Positions 32,901 to 39,706 of a DNA stretch of 52,376 nt are shown one piece after another. The stretch comes from UBA6080 sp964607515 (GTDB lineage Bacteria > Fermentibacterota > Fermentibacteria > Fermentibacterales > JCC-6). Numbering within the stretch: position 1 is the stretch's first letter; every line of letters starts with the position of its first letter. The notes beneath the pieces were generated by a model, which saw only the letters and a program-made list of their open reading frames with translations, had not been told where the DNA came from and did no database searches. The stretch spans positions 1-52,376 of the forward strand of contig CAZSKU010000017.1 in assembly GCA_964607515.1 (NCBI GenBank), given 5' to 3'. The position numbers were made by a program, and so were the translations under genes.

Positions 32901-33580
32901 CCGCGCTGACTGTCTTTCTATCGGCCCTGATACTTCAGGGCGGCTCCTTCAGGATAGGGTTCACCTTCGACGGTTCCTTCCCCTCAATGAACGACGAACG
33001 GGAATACGCCGACCTCCTGGAGGAGGGCGGCCTGCCGATGAAACTCGACGACCTTTCATGGACAGGCGGGGTGGAGGCCCTGGGGGACCTTTCCTCCAGG
33101 GTGCGGCTCCGGGGGGCGGTCTCGGTGAGCAGGTTCAACGGCTCCTACGAAGAGAACTACAACCCCGGAGGCTACATCCTCCTCGGGATCCTGACCGGGG
33201 GGCTGGGCTTCATCTTCGGCAGCCCGGACCATGAGGTCGTATCCCTGGAGGACAACTCGGTGAACGTGGACCTCTCCGCCTACTACAGACTCACCGGCAG
33301 CCCGGCCTTCTCACTGGGCGGCGGCCCCTCCCTGGCGATGGTCACCAGGAATCTCGACACACCCAACACCTCGTCATCGGAAAGCGGTTCAGGCGTCGGG
33401 TTCACCGCCGGCGCCAGGATAGACCAGGAATCGGGGAACTTCCTGGGTATCCCTCTGGTATTCGGAGCGGAGGCCGGTTACCGCCTGTGCGACGTAAAAC
33501 TCTCGGGCGACCACACCGGCGACTTTTCCGTGGATTTCTCCGGCCCCTACTTCAGGGTCGGAAGCTATCTGAAATTCTGA
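32897..33580 (+). CDS. Probable outer-membrane beta-barrel protein
   Basis: The 227-residue protein has a short signal sequence (TALTVFLSALILQGG). Amphipathic strands follow: FRIGFTFDGSF, RVRLRGAVSVSRF, NVDLSAYYRLTG, FSLGGGPSLAM, GVGFTAGARI, LVFGAEAGYRL. It ends in an aromatic residue (YLKF), as barrels recognised by BamA usually do. A glycine-rich hydrophobic segment (YILLGILTGGLGFIF) interrupts the middle. No family-specific motif is visible. ATGA coupling to the preceding Ig-like protein suggests a two-component envelope unit. Confidence 0.7.
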   Translation: MTALTVFLSALILQGGSFRIGFTFDGSFPSMNDEREYADLLEEGGLPMKLDDLSWTGGVEALGDLSSRVRLRGAVSVSRFNGSYEENYNPGGYILLGILTGGLGFIFGSPDHEVVSLEDNSVNVDLSAYYRLTGSPAFSLGGGPSLAMVTRNLDTPNTSSSESGSGVGFTAGARIDQESGNFLGIPLVFGAEAGYRLCDVKLSGDHTGDFSVDFSGPYFRVGSYLKF

Positions 33581-33614
33581 CGGGCGCAGGTTCGACAACA
33601 ACACGGGAGGTTTC

Positions 33615-34205
33615 ATGCCGGCGCTTTCCATCTTCCTGCTGGCCCTGTCCGGAGCGCAGGGCGACGTGGTGATAACCGAGCTGATGTACAACCCCGACGG
33701 CCCGACCCTGGGGCCCGACAGCCTGTACGAGTGGGTGGAGATCTGCAACCTCACCGCAGCTCCTGTTCAGCTCGGAGGCATGATTCTCAGCGACCGGGGC
33801 AACGGCCTCGTGCTGAACGCCTACGAGCTGGCGCCCGGAGCCAGGGTGGTGATTCCGGCCCATGTGGAGACCTTCGTCCGGGCATACGGCGACGACATTC
33901 CGGTGGCCTCGTGGACCAGCGAGTGGCCCGGCCTGTCCAACTCCTCGGACATGATCACCTTAAGCGACAGGTACGGCATGGTCCTGGACATGGTCACCTA
34001 TACGGACCAGTGGGGAATAACCGAGGGCAGGTCCCGGAGCGCCGCCGACGGCACAGGCTCGTCCCTGGAGAAGATAGAAGTCCGGGGTCCCAACGAGGCC
34101 TTCAACTGGGCGGCGTCGGAGGACTACGACTGCCCCATGGTTGACCCCGACACCGGCGACGACAAGTGCTGGGGAACCCCGGGAGCCGTGAACAGCGTGG
34201 AGTGA
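33615..34205 (+). CDS. Secreted lamin-tail-domain protein
   Basis: The 196-residue protein has a signal peptide (PALSIFLLALSGAQG). A lamin-tail (LTD) domain fills most of the rest: VVITELMYNPDG, YEWVEICNLTAAPVQLGG, LAPGARVVIPAHVE and RSRSAADGTGSSLEKI are characteristic. Such domains occur in many secreted bacterial proteins, often next to nucleases or surface proteins; here the LTD stands alone. GGGAGG precedes the ATG. The last six codons and stop are part of a 42-bp sequence copied at 35621-35662, upstream of the second 208-residue paralog. Confidence 0.85.
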   Translation: MPALSIFLLALSGAQGDVVITELMYNPDGPTLGPDSLYEWVEICNLTAAPVQLGGMILSDRGNGLVLNAYELAPGARVVIPAHVETFVRAYGDDIPVASWTSEWPGLSNSSDMITLSDRYGMVLDMVTYTDQWGITEGRSRSAADGTGSSLEKIEVRGPNEAFNWAASEDYDCPMVDPDTGDDKCWGTPGAVNSVE

Positions 34206-34215
34206 TCCCGGGACA

Positions 34216-34264
34216 TTGACGGTCAGCCTCTCTCCTGTTATCGAATATGACAAAATGACAGGAG
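34216..34264 (+). promoter_or_regulatory. Promoter and dyad of paralog A
   Basis: TTGACG (34216-34221), 17 bases and TATCGA (34239-34244) precede the gene. CTCCTGT (34232-34238) and ACAGGAG (34258-34264), 19 bases apart, form a perfect inverted repeat spanning the -10. The right arm is also the ribosome-binding site. The same arrangement recurs at 35652-35700 and 36456-36505. Confidence 0.55.
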
Positions 34265-34271
34265 GTGCGCG

Positions 34272-34898
34272 GTGTTTCCTTTCATCCTTGCAATCTTCGC
34301 CGCTGTCCCTTCTTTTCCGCTTCCCGCATGGGACGACTACCTGGTGACCCAGCCCTATCCGGGCTGGTACTCCGCCGGCGTCAGCTGCGAGAGCGGCCCC
34401 GGGTTCATGCTCGCGGAGGACTGCTACCCGACGGTGGACTTCATTCCCTGGCAGGTGGAACTCTGGCTGGGATTCGCCCCGTCGGGAATGGTGGACGAGT
34501 ACAACTTCGCCTTTCAGCTGGACCAGTCGGGAGAGCCTGAAGGCATCTCCTTCTGGTGCGGCGCCGAGGACGATGTCTCCTTCGAAAGCATAGGCCTTTC
34601 GGTCTGGGGAATGGACTTCTACCGCGTTTCCGTGAACATCGCCGATCCGCCCACCCTGGCCGCGGGCCAGCCCTGCTGGTTCTGCTTCCAGGCGGTGACC
34701 GGCGGCTCGGTCGCATGTCTGCTCATCGACAACCTGCCCGGCTGGTTCAGCCAGTGCTACTATAGCGGCGATAACGGGGAAACCTGGGAGAGCAGCCAGT
34801 CCACTTGGGGCATCGCGTACGGGATCTATATGATCATCTCCGGCACCACCGGCCTGGAGAGGGCCACCTGGGGCACTCTGAAGGCTCTGCCGTGGTGA
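34272..34898 (+). CDS. Secreted 208-residue paralog A (family of unknown function)
   Basis: The protein starts at GTG with AGGAGG upstream and has a signal peptide (FPFILAIFAAVPSFPLPA). The mature part begins WDDYLVTQPYPGW and looks all-beta: VELWLGF, YNFAFQLDQSGEPEGISFW, GLSVWGMDFYRVSVNIADPP, a conserved QPCWFCFQAV strand, then YSGDNGETWESSQSTWG and YGIYMIISG. Cysteines in SCES, EDCYP and PCWFC recur in all three paralogs and could form disulfides outside the cell. The C-terminus is ATWGTLKALPW. I recognise no family. Two further 208-residue copies lie at 35708 and 36512. Confidence 0.8.
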   Translation: MFPFILAIFAAVPSFPLPAWDDYLVTQPYPGWYSAGVSCESGPGFMLAEDCYPTVDFIPWQVELWLGFAPSGMVDEYNFAFQLDQSGEPEGISFWCGAEDDVSFESIGLSVWGMDFYRVSVNIADPPTLAAGQPCWFCFQAVTGGSVACLLIDNLPGWFSQCYYSGDNGETWESSQSTWGIAYGIYMIISGTTGLERATWGTLKALPW

Positions 34899-34917
34899 GG
34901 GAAGAGAGGCCGGGACG

Positions 34918-35655
34918 TTGGAGACAGCATTGAATCGGGGTACGTCAGGCGCATGTCTGGCGGCTTTTCTCATGCTTTCACTCCCTTCCGGGACCGCCTC
35001 GGGGGAGTTTTCCGTGGTTTTTCAGACCGAATTCACCGAACTTCCCGACGACTGGAGCAGCACCGATAAATGGGGATTCAATCCCCATGGTGTTCACCTC
35101 AGCGCTTTCATCAATTACGAGAACCATTTGTATGAAGTAATGCAGTCCGTTCCCGTGGCCAGATACTTCGTCCCGGACGGGGCCGATTCGCTGGTGGTGG
35201 ATATGGAGCACTCCATAACGGTAGGCAGCACGGAAGGCATCGTCAGCGTCAGGCTCCACACCGGCAACATGGGATCTTTCTCCATTTTTCAGGTCAATGT
35301 CAGCCAGGAAGGGTACTCATCCTGTGAACCTGTTCATTACGTAGTCCTCAACCCTCCCCAGGGAACCTACATCGGGTTTCGTTTTCTCGCGGATGTGGAG
35401 GCGTGCTATCCAGAGTCCGGCACCATAAACTGGCACATTACATCACTTTCCGCAGTGGCCTACGGGGAAGGCATGGCCATGAATCCGGTCACCTGGGGTT
35501 CTGTTAAGCCCAGGTTTACAAGTAGCGTATTACGCTGGCCCCCAGGTCCTGCAGGCGGGTTGTCAGAGAGATATTGTCCGGGCAGAGGGAATCCATCGCA
35601 GGCGCCGGGGAACTCCGGTTGCCGTGAACAGCGTGGAGTGATCCCGGGACATTGA
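34918..35655 (+). CDS. Secreted protein sharing the TWGxxK end, with a probable read-through tail
   Basis: The 245-codon frame starts at TTG with AGAGG upstream and has a signal peptide (ACLAAFLMLSLPSGTASG). A beta-rich body follows (FSVVFQTEFTELPDDW, DSLVVDMEHSI, FSIFQVNVSQEGY, GFRFLADVEACYPESG). At about residue 191 it reaches NPVTWGSVKPRF, which matches the TWGxxK ends of paralogs A, B and C. The remaining 47 or so residues are low-complexity and run through duplicated DNA in a frame unrelated to the source gene. The original stop was therefore probably lost. Function unknown. Confidence 0.6.
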   Translation: METALNRGTSGACLAAFLMLSLPSGTASGEFSVVFQTEFTELPDDWSSTDKWGFNPHGVHLSAFINYENHLYEVMQSVPVARYFVPDGADSLVVDMEHSITVGSTEGIVSVRLHTGNMGSFSIFQVNVSQEGYSSCEPVHYVVLNPPQGTYIGFRFLADVEACYPESGTINWHITSLSAVAYGEGMAMNPVTWGSVKPRFTSSVLRWPPGPAGGLSERYCPGRGNPSQAPGNSGCREQRGVIPGH

Positions 35656-35662
35656 CGGTCAG
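35621..35662 (+). repeat. 42-bp copy of the lamin-tail gene end plus promoter start
   Basis: This segment is identical to 34185-34226, which holds the last six codons and stop of the lamin-tail gene and the -35 of paralog A. It shows that paralog B was copied together with its upstream flank. Similarity continues, with some changes, to about 35608 on the left and through paralog B on the right. Confidence 0.9.
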
Positions 35663-35700
35663 GCTTTCTCCTATTATCGAATATGACAAAATGACAGGAG
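35652..35700 (+). promoter_or_regulatory. Promoter and dyad of paralog B
   Basis: TTGACG (35652-35657), 17 bases and TATCGA (35675-35680). The left dyad arm reads CTCCTAT, one mismatch from the paralog A version, and the right arm is ACAGGAG (35694-35700). Confidence 0.5.
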
Positions 35701-35707
35701 GTGCACG

Positions 35708-36334
35708 GTGTTCCCTTTCATCCTTGCTTTCTCCGTCGCTGTCCCTTCTTTCCCGCTTCCGGCATGGGACGACTACCTGGTGACCCAGCCCTATCCGGGC
35801 TGGTACTCCGCCGGGATCTCCTGCGAGAACGGCCCCGGCTACATGCTCGCGGAGGACTGCTACCCGACGGTGGACTTCATTCCCTGGCAGGTGGAACTCT
35901 GGCTGGGATTCGCCCCGTCGGGAATGGTGGACGAGTACAACTTCGCCTTTCAGCTTGACGAATCGGGGGAACCTGAGGGCATCTCCTTCTGGTCCGGCGC
36001 CGGGGAAGATGCATCCTTCGAAAGCATAGGCCTTTCGGTGTGGGGGCTGGATTTCTACCATGTGACCGTGAGCATCGCAGGTGCGCCCACCCTTGCGGCA
36101 GGCCAGCCCTGCTGGTTCTGCTTTCAGGCGGTGAGCCTCAGCACCGTGGGATGCCTGGTGCGGAACAACATACCCGCCTGGAACAGCCAGCTGTACTTCA
36201 GCAGCGACAACGGTGAGACGTGGCAGAGCAGCCTGTCCACCTGGGGCGCTTCGTACGGGGTCTTCATGATCATCTCCGGCAGCACTGGCCTGGAGAGGGA
36301 CACCTGGGGTTCGATAAAGGGGTGTTTCATCTAG
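35708..36334 (+). CDS. Secreted 208-residue paralog B
   Basis: Same length and GTG start context as paralog A, with which it is nearly identical from WDDYLVTQPYPGWYSAG through WLGFAPSGMVDEYNFAFQL. It diverges more in the second half (VRNNIPAWNSQLYFSSDNGE). The signal peptide is FPFILAFSVAVPSFPLPA. The QPCWFCFQAV strand and the Cys pair in ISCENGPGYMLAEDCYP are kept. The C-terminus is DTWGSIKGCFI rather than TWGTLKALPW. Its upstream DNA includes a fossil of the lamin-tail gene, so it arose by segmental duplication from A, or A from B. Function unknown. Confidence 0.8.
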   Translation: MFPFILAFSVAVPSFPLPAWDDYLVTQPYPGWYSAGISCENGPGYMLAEDCYPTVDFIPWQVELWLGFAPSGMVDEYNFAFQLDESGEPEGISFWSGAGEDASFESIGLSVWGLDFYHVTVSIAGAPTLAAGQPCWFCFQAVSLSTVGCLVRNNIPAWNSQLYFSSDNGETWQSSLSTWGASYGVFMIISGSTGLERDTWGSIKGCFI

Positions 36335-36455
36335 GCCGGCGCCGATAGTTGCATCACGCAAAATCCGCGCAACCCTTTCCCGTTTTCGAACCGGGACGGA
36401 GACGGAATCGGCCAACCGGAACCCCGTTTTTGCAGCGTTGAGCATTCTTTGAGCA

Positions 36456-36505
36456 TTGACCGCAAGGTTCCCTCCTGTTATTGGATACCACAAAACGACA
36501 GGAGG
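36456..36505 (+). promoter_or_regulatory. Promoter and dyad of paralog C
   Basis: TTGACC (36456-36461), 17 bases and TATTGG (36479-36484). The dyad is the longest of the three: CCTCCTGT (36471-36478) and ACAGGAGG (36498-36505), perfect over 8 bp, again 19 bases apart. Confidence 0.55.
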
Positions 36506-36511
36506 TACGCG

Positions 36512-37138
36512 GTGTTCTCACTCGTTCTTGCCTTCTCCGTAGCTTCCCCGTTGTACCCGCTTCCCGCCTGGGACGACTACCTGGTGACCCAGCCCTACCC
36601 GGGATGGCAATCAGGCTCGGTCCCGTGCGAGAGCGGCCCGGGCTACATGCTCGCCGAAGACTGCTATCCGACGGTGGATTTCGTTCCGTACACAGTGGAA
36701 CTCTGGCTGGGGTTCGAGCCGCCTGTCCTGGTGAACCAGTACAACTTCGCCTTCCAGCAGGATCAGTCGGGAGAGCCGGAAGGCATCTCCTTCTGGTACG
36801 GCACGGAGACCGACGTAACCTACCAGGAGTTGGGCCTCTGGCTCTGGGGACTGAGCTATCATTACGTGGTGGTGGACATCGATGACCCGCCGACCCTGAC
36901 CGCGGGCCAGCCCTGCTGGTTCTGCTTTCAGGCGGTCAGCAGCAATCCCGTGGGATGTCTTGTCAGGTACAACAACCCGAACTGGTTCAGCCAGTGCTAC
37001 GTCAGCTACGACAACGGGGAAACCTGGCAGAGCAGCCAGTCCGCCTGGGGGCCCCAGTACGGGATATTCATGATCATCTCCGGCGCCACGGGCCTGGACA
37101 GGACCACCTGGGGCACCCTGAAAGCCCTGCCCTGGTAG
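36512..37138 (+). CDS. Secreted 208-residue paralog C
   Basis: Third member, again 208 residues from a GTG behind ACAGGAGG, with signal peptide FSLVLAFSVASPLYPLPA. It is more diverged than A and B are from each other (VPYTVELWLGFEPPVLVNQY, YGTETDVTYQELGLWLWGLSY), but it keeps WDDYLVTQPYPGW, SGPGYMLAEDCYPTVDF, AGQPCWFCFQAV and a TTWGTLKALPW end. The rate of change is higher in the middle than at the conserved cysteines and the C-terminus, consistent with selection on those parts. A longer frame from 36449 lacks a ribosome site and signal peptide. Function unknown. Confidence 0.8.
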   Translation: MFSLVLAFSVASPLYPLPAWDDYLVTQPYPGWQSGSVPCESGPGYMLAEDCYPTVDFVPYTVELWLGFEPPVLVNQYNFAFQQDQSGEPEGISFWYGTETDVTYQELGLWLWGLSYHYVVVDIDDPPTLTAGQPCWFCFQAVSSNPVGCLVRYNNPNWFSQCYVSYDNGETWQSSQSAWGPQYGIFMIISGATGLDRTTWGTLKALPW

Positions 37139-37208
37139 GATGAGAGAACCGCGCTTTTTTTCACGCAACAGGACGGAACACTAACGATAACCCTGCGGTC
37201 GATGAACC

Positions 37209-38417
37209 TCAGCCGGTCGGCCGGGGCTCAACCCTGTTCCTGCCGTTCCGCTTGGCTTCGTAGAGCATCTCGTCCGCCCTGCCCAGGAGTTCCTCCACGT
37301 TGTCCGAGACGGCCTCCGCGGCGCCGATGCTGCAGGTGATCTCCACCTCCCCCTCGGGGCCGCACTGGACCGGCGGGTTCATGATCCGGTTCAGGAGTCT
37401 CTCGGCGATCCTTACAGCTCCCGCCAAAGGGGTTTCCGGGAGAACCACGCAGAATTCCTCTCCGCCGTAGCGCCCCGCGAAGTCCGACTCCCTCAGGGTC
37501 CCGGATATCCTGGAAGCCACTTCCCGGAGCACCGAGTCTCCGGCCAGATGGCCCAGGGTATCGTTCACCCTCTTGAAGTGGTCCAGATCCAGTATCAGCA
37601 TGCTCAGGGGCGACGAGTACCGGCGTGACCGGCGAAGCTCCGCCGCCAGCTTCCGCATCAGGTGCTGCCGGTTGTGCAGGCCGGTGAGGCTGTCTGTGGA
37701 GGCCAGCCGTTCCAGCTCCTGCTGAGCGTTCACCTTCTCGGTGATGTCCTGCACTATGGTGTCGAAGTACAGCAGGCGGCCGTCCCTGCCGAAGGTGCCG
37801 TGGGCGTCGAAGGAGGCTATGAACTCGCTGCCGTCCTTTCTCGCGATACGGGTGTTGAACCCCAGTACGGAGCCTTCCTTTCTCAGTCTGTCTATCAGAA
37901 TGATACGGTCAGCGGGGTCCGCCCACACGTGTTCCAGATCGGCGGCCTGAAGCTCCTCGAAGGAGGAGAACCCCACCATCCTGATGAGAGCCGGGTTGGC
38001 CGCCTCCAGGTTGCCTGTCTCGTCGGTCCTGTAGATTCCCACGGGCAGGTTCTGCTGGAGCCTGTAGTACCGCCTTTCGCTCTCCTCCAGTGCCTTTTCC
38101 AGGAATCCCTGCTTCAGCCCGCCCATGAACTCCACCAGGTAGAGGGGTTCCCTGGCCTCCTTGGGGGAGAGGCGGGTAACCGCCATGGAGTGCTCCCCGG
38201 GGCACCACGGGGTTCCCACCACGCAATGGGCCCTGCCCTCCGCATCGGCGGCGTGGAACGCCTCCTGTACCGGCGGTGCAGCGGCCAGGGTTTCCGTATC
38301 TATACCGAGTTCCCGGAAGGCCGTATTGGCCAGGAGAAGCCTGCCGTCCTTCCCAGCCACGGTCATGGCCAGGGAGGAACCTTCAAAAGCCAGCCGAACC
38401 CAGTCATTGGTTTTCAT
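37209..38417 (-). CDS. PAS-GGDEF diguanylate cyclase
   Basis: The 402-residue signalling protein has a PAS-like region (about 5-110), a second PAS domain with PAC tail (about 115-235, YRTDETGNLEAANPALIRMVGF and FDTIVQDITEK), and a GGDEF domain (about 240-395). The active motif is GGEEF, preceded five residues earlier by an RESD inhibitory site. It should therefore make cyclic di-GMP with product feedback. DLDHFKRVNDTLGH carries the metal-binding Asp residues. There is no transmembrane segment. ATG at 38417 has GGAGGAG upstream; the longer frame to 38711 is unsupported. No EAL or PilZ gene is nearby. Confidence 0.93.
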   Translation of the reverse strand: MKTNDWVRLAFEGSSLAMTVAGKDGRLLLANTAFRELGIDTETLAAAPPVQEAFHAADAEGRAHCVVGTPWCPGEHSMAVTRLSPKEAREPLYLVEFMGGLKQGFLEKALEESERRYYRLQQNLPVGIYRTDETGNLEAANPALIRMVGFSSFEELQAADLEHVWADPADRIILIDRLRKEGSVLGFNTRIARKDGSEFIASFDAHGTFGRDGRLLYFDTIVQDITEKVNAQQELERLASTDSLTGLHNRQHLMRKLAAELRRSRRYSSPLSMLILDLDHFKRVNDTLGHLAGDSVLREVASRISGTLRESDFAGRYGGEEFCVVLPETPLAGAVRIAERLLNRIMNPPVQCGPEGEVEITCSIGAAEAVSDNVEELLGRADEMLYEAKRNGRNRVEPRPTG

Positions 38418-38432
38418 AAGCTCCTCCGGGGC

Positions 38433-38462
38433 ATTATGCAGAGTAAGACGATAAAAAACCAA
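38433..38462 (-). promoter_or_regulatory. Putative promoter of the GGDEF gene
   Basis: On the minus strand TTGGTT (38457-38462), 18 bases and CATAAT (38433-38438) lie 16 bases before the start codon. Confidence 0.4.
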
Positions 38463-38592
38463 ATACCGGGAAACCGGCGCCGGTGGACAGGGAGTGTTTT
38501 TAATAAGCTTCCAGGTATATTCCCTCCCGATGATCCGCCGGCATACGGAAAGCATGACTGCCGCTCCGGAACACCCTGGGAGGAGAGAGTTT

Positions 38593-39678
38593 GTGAAGAA
38601 GCCGATCCTTCTGGTTCTCACGACGGTTATTCTTTCTGGTTGCGGCGATGTCTCAGGGCCCGCGGAGCCCGCCGCCTCGATTCTCGACGCGGAGTTCACC
38701 GGATCCGTCATGGGTCCCAGAAGACTTTGCGCAGTGTCCGTTTCCTGGACGGAATGCCCTGACGCGGCCTTTTCCCATTACGTTCTCTACCGCTCCGCGC
38801 AGGAGAGCATTCCCGACCACTTCTTTTCCGCGGAGACCCTTCTGGTGGCGGGAGACCAGGGGCAGACCGTTTTCACCGATCTCACCGCCGACTGGAATAC
38901 GCGCTGCTACTACGTTCTCCGCACCGAGAACGTCCGGGGGGACGCAGCATGGAGCAACGAGGAGGAGGTGGCAATTCCCGGCCCGCTTCCTCCGGGCATG
39001 GACTTCGCGGTAATCCCCGAGGGTTCCTTCCAGATGGGATCCCCCCCGGACGATCCCGACTCCTACGATAATGAACGCCCCGTGCATACCGTGACCTTCG
39101 ACTGCTCCTTCGAGATGATGACCACCGAAGTCACCCAGGCCATGTGGACTGAACTGATGACCTACGATCCGTCAGGCTTCCAGGGGGACGAAAATCCCGT
39201 GGAAAAAGTCACCTGGGACAAATGCCAGGATTTCATCGCCGCCATGAACGATCTGGACACAACTTACACTTACCGCCTTCCCAGCGAGGCCGAGTGGGAG
39301 TACGCATGCCGGGCGGGAACCGGGACCAGGTTCTACTGGGGCGACGATCCGGACTTCACCCTCGCGGAACTCTACGCCTGGTTCAGCCAGAACTCCGGGG
39401 ATGAAACCCACCCGGCGGGGCAGAAGCTTCCGAACGCCTGGGGTCTTTACGACATGAGCGGCAACGTCTGGGAGTGGTGCCAGGACACCTGGCACAACAG
39501 CTACGAGGGGGCCCCCTCGGACGGAAGCGCCTGGGAGGACGGAGGAGACAGCCGGGTCATCCGGGGCGGCGCATGGATCATGAACGCCCGCCAGTGTCGT
39601 TCCCCCCACCGGGAGCACATCAACACGGCCAACAGGTACAACTGGCTGGGATTCAGGCTGGTGAGGACAATCCGATGA
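38593..39678 (+). CDS. SUMF1/formylglycine-generating-enzyme-fold lipoprotein
   Basis: The 361-residue protein starts at GTG with GGGAGGAG upstream and has a lipoprotein signal (LTTVILSGC). A fibronectin-III-like domain (about 35-130) precedes an FGE-sulfatase domain (about 135-361) with FAVIPEGSFQMGS, TEVTQAMW, NPVEKVTW, YRLPSEAEWEYACRAGT, DMSGNVWEWC and VIRGGAW...GFRLVR. In true formylglycine-generating enzymes two cysteines follow the GGS/A segment. Here the first position is Met (AWIMNARQC) and only the second is Cys, so copper-dependent oxidase activity is unlikely. Lipoproteins of this fold include GldJ and GldK of type IX secretion, an attractive but unproven comparison. It lies directly upstream of a T9SS-type cargo gene. 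Confidence 0.85.
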   Translation: MKKPILLVLTTVILSGCGDVSGPAEPAASILDAEFTGSVMGPRRLCAVSVSWTECPDAAFSHYVLYRSAQESIPDHFFSAETLLVAGDQGQTVFTDLTADWNTRCYYVLRTENVRGDAAWSNEEEVAIPGPLPPGMDFAVIPEGSFQMGSPPDDPDSYDNERPVHTVTFDCSFEMMTTEVTQAMWTELMTYDPSGFQGDENPVEKVTWDKCQDFIAAMNDLDTTYTYRLPSEAEWEYACRAGTGTRFYWGDDPDFTLAELYAWFSQNSGDETHPAGQKLPNAWGLYDMSGNVWEWCQDTWHNSYEGAPSDGSAWEDGGDSRVIRGGAWIMNARQCRSPHREHINTANRYNWLGFRLVRTIR

Positions 39679-39706
39679 GCACGGGCCGGGAAAGGGGGGC
39701 TGTCAG

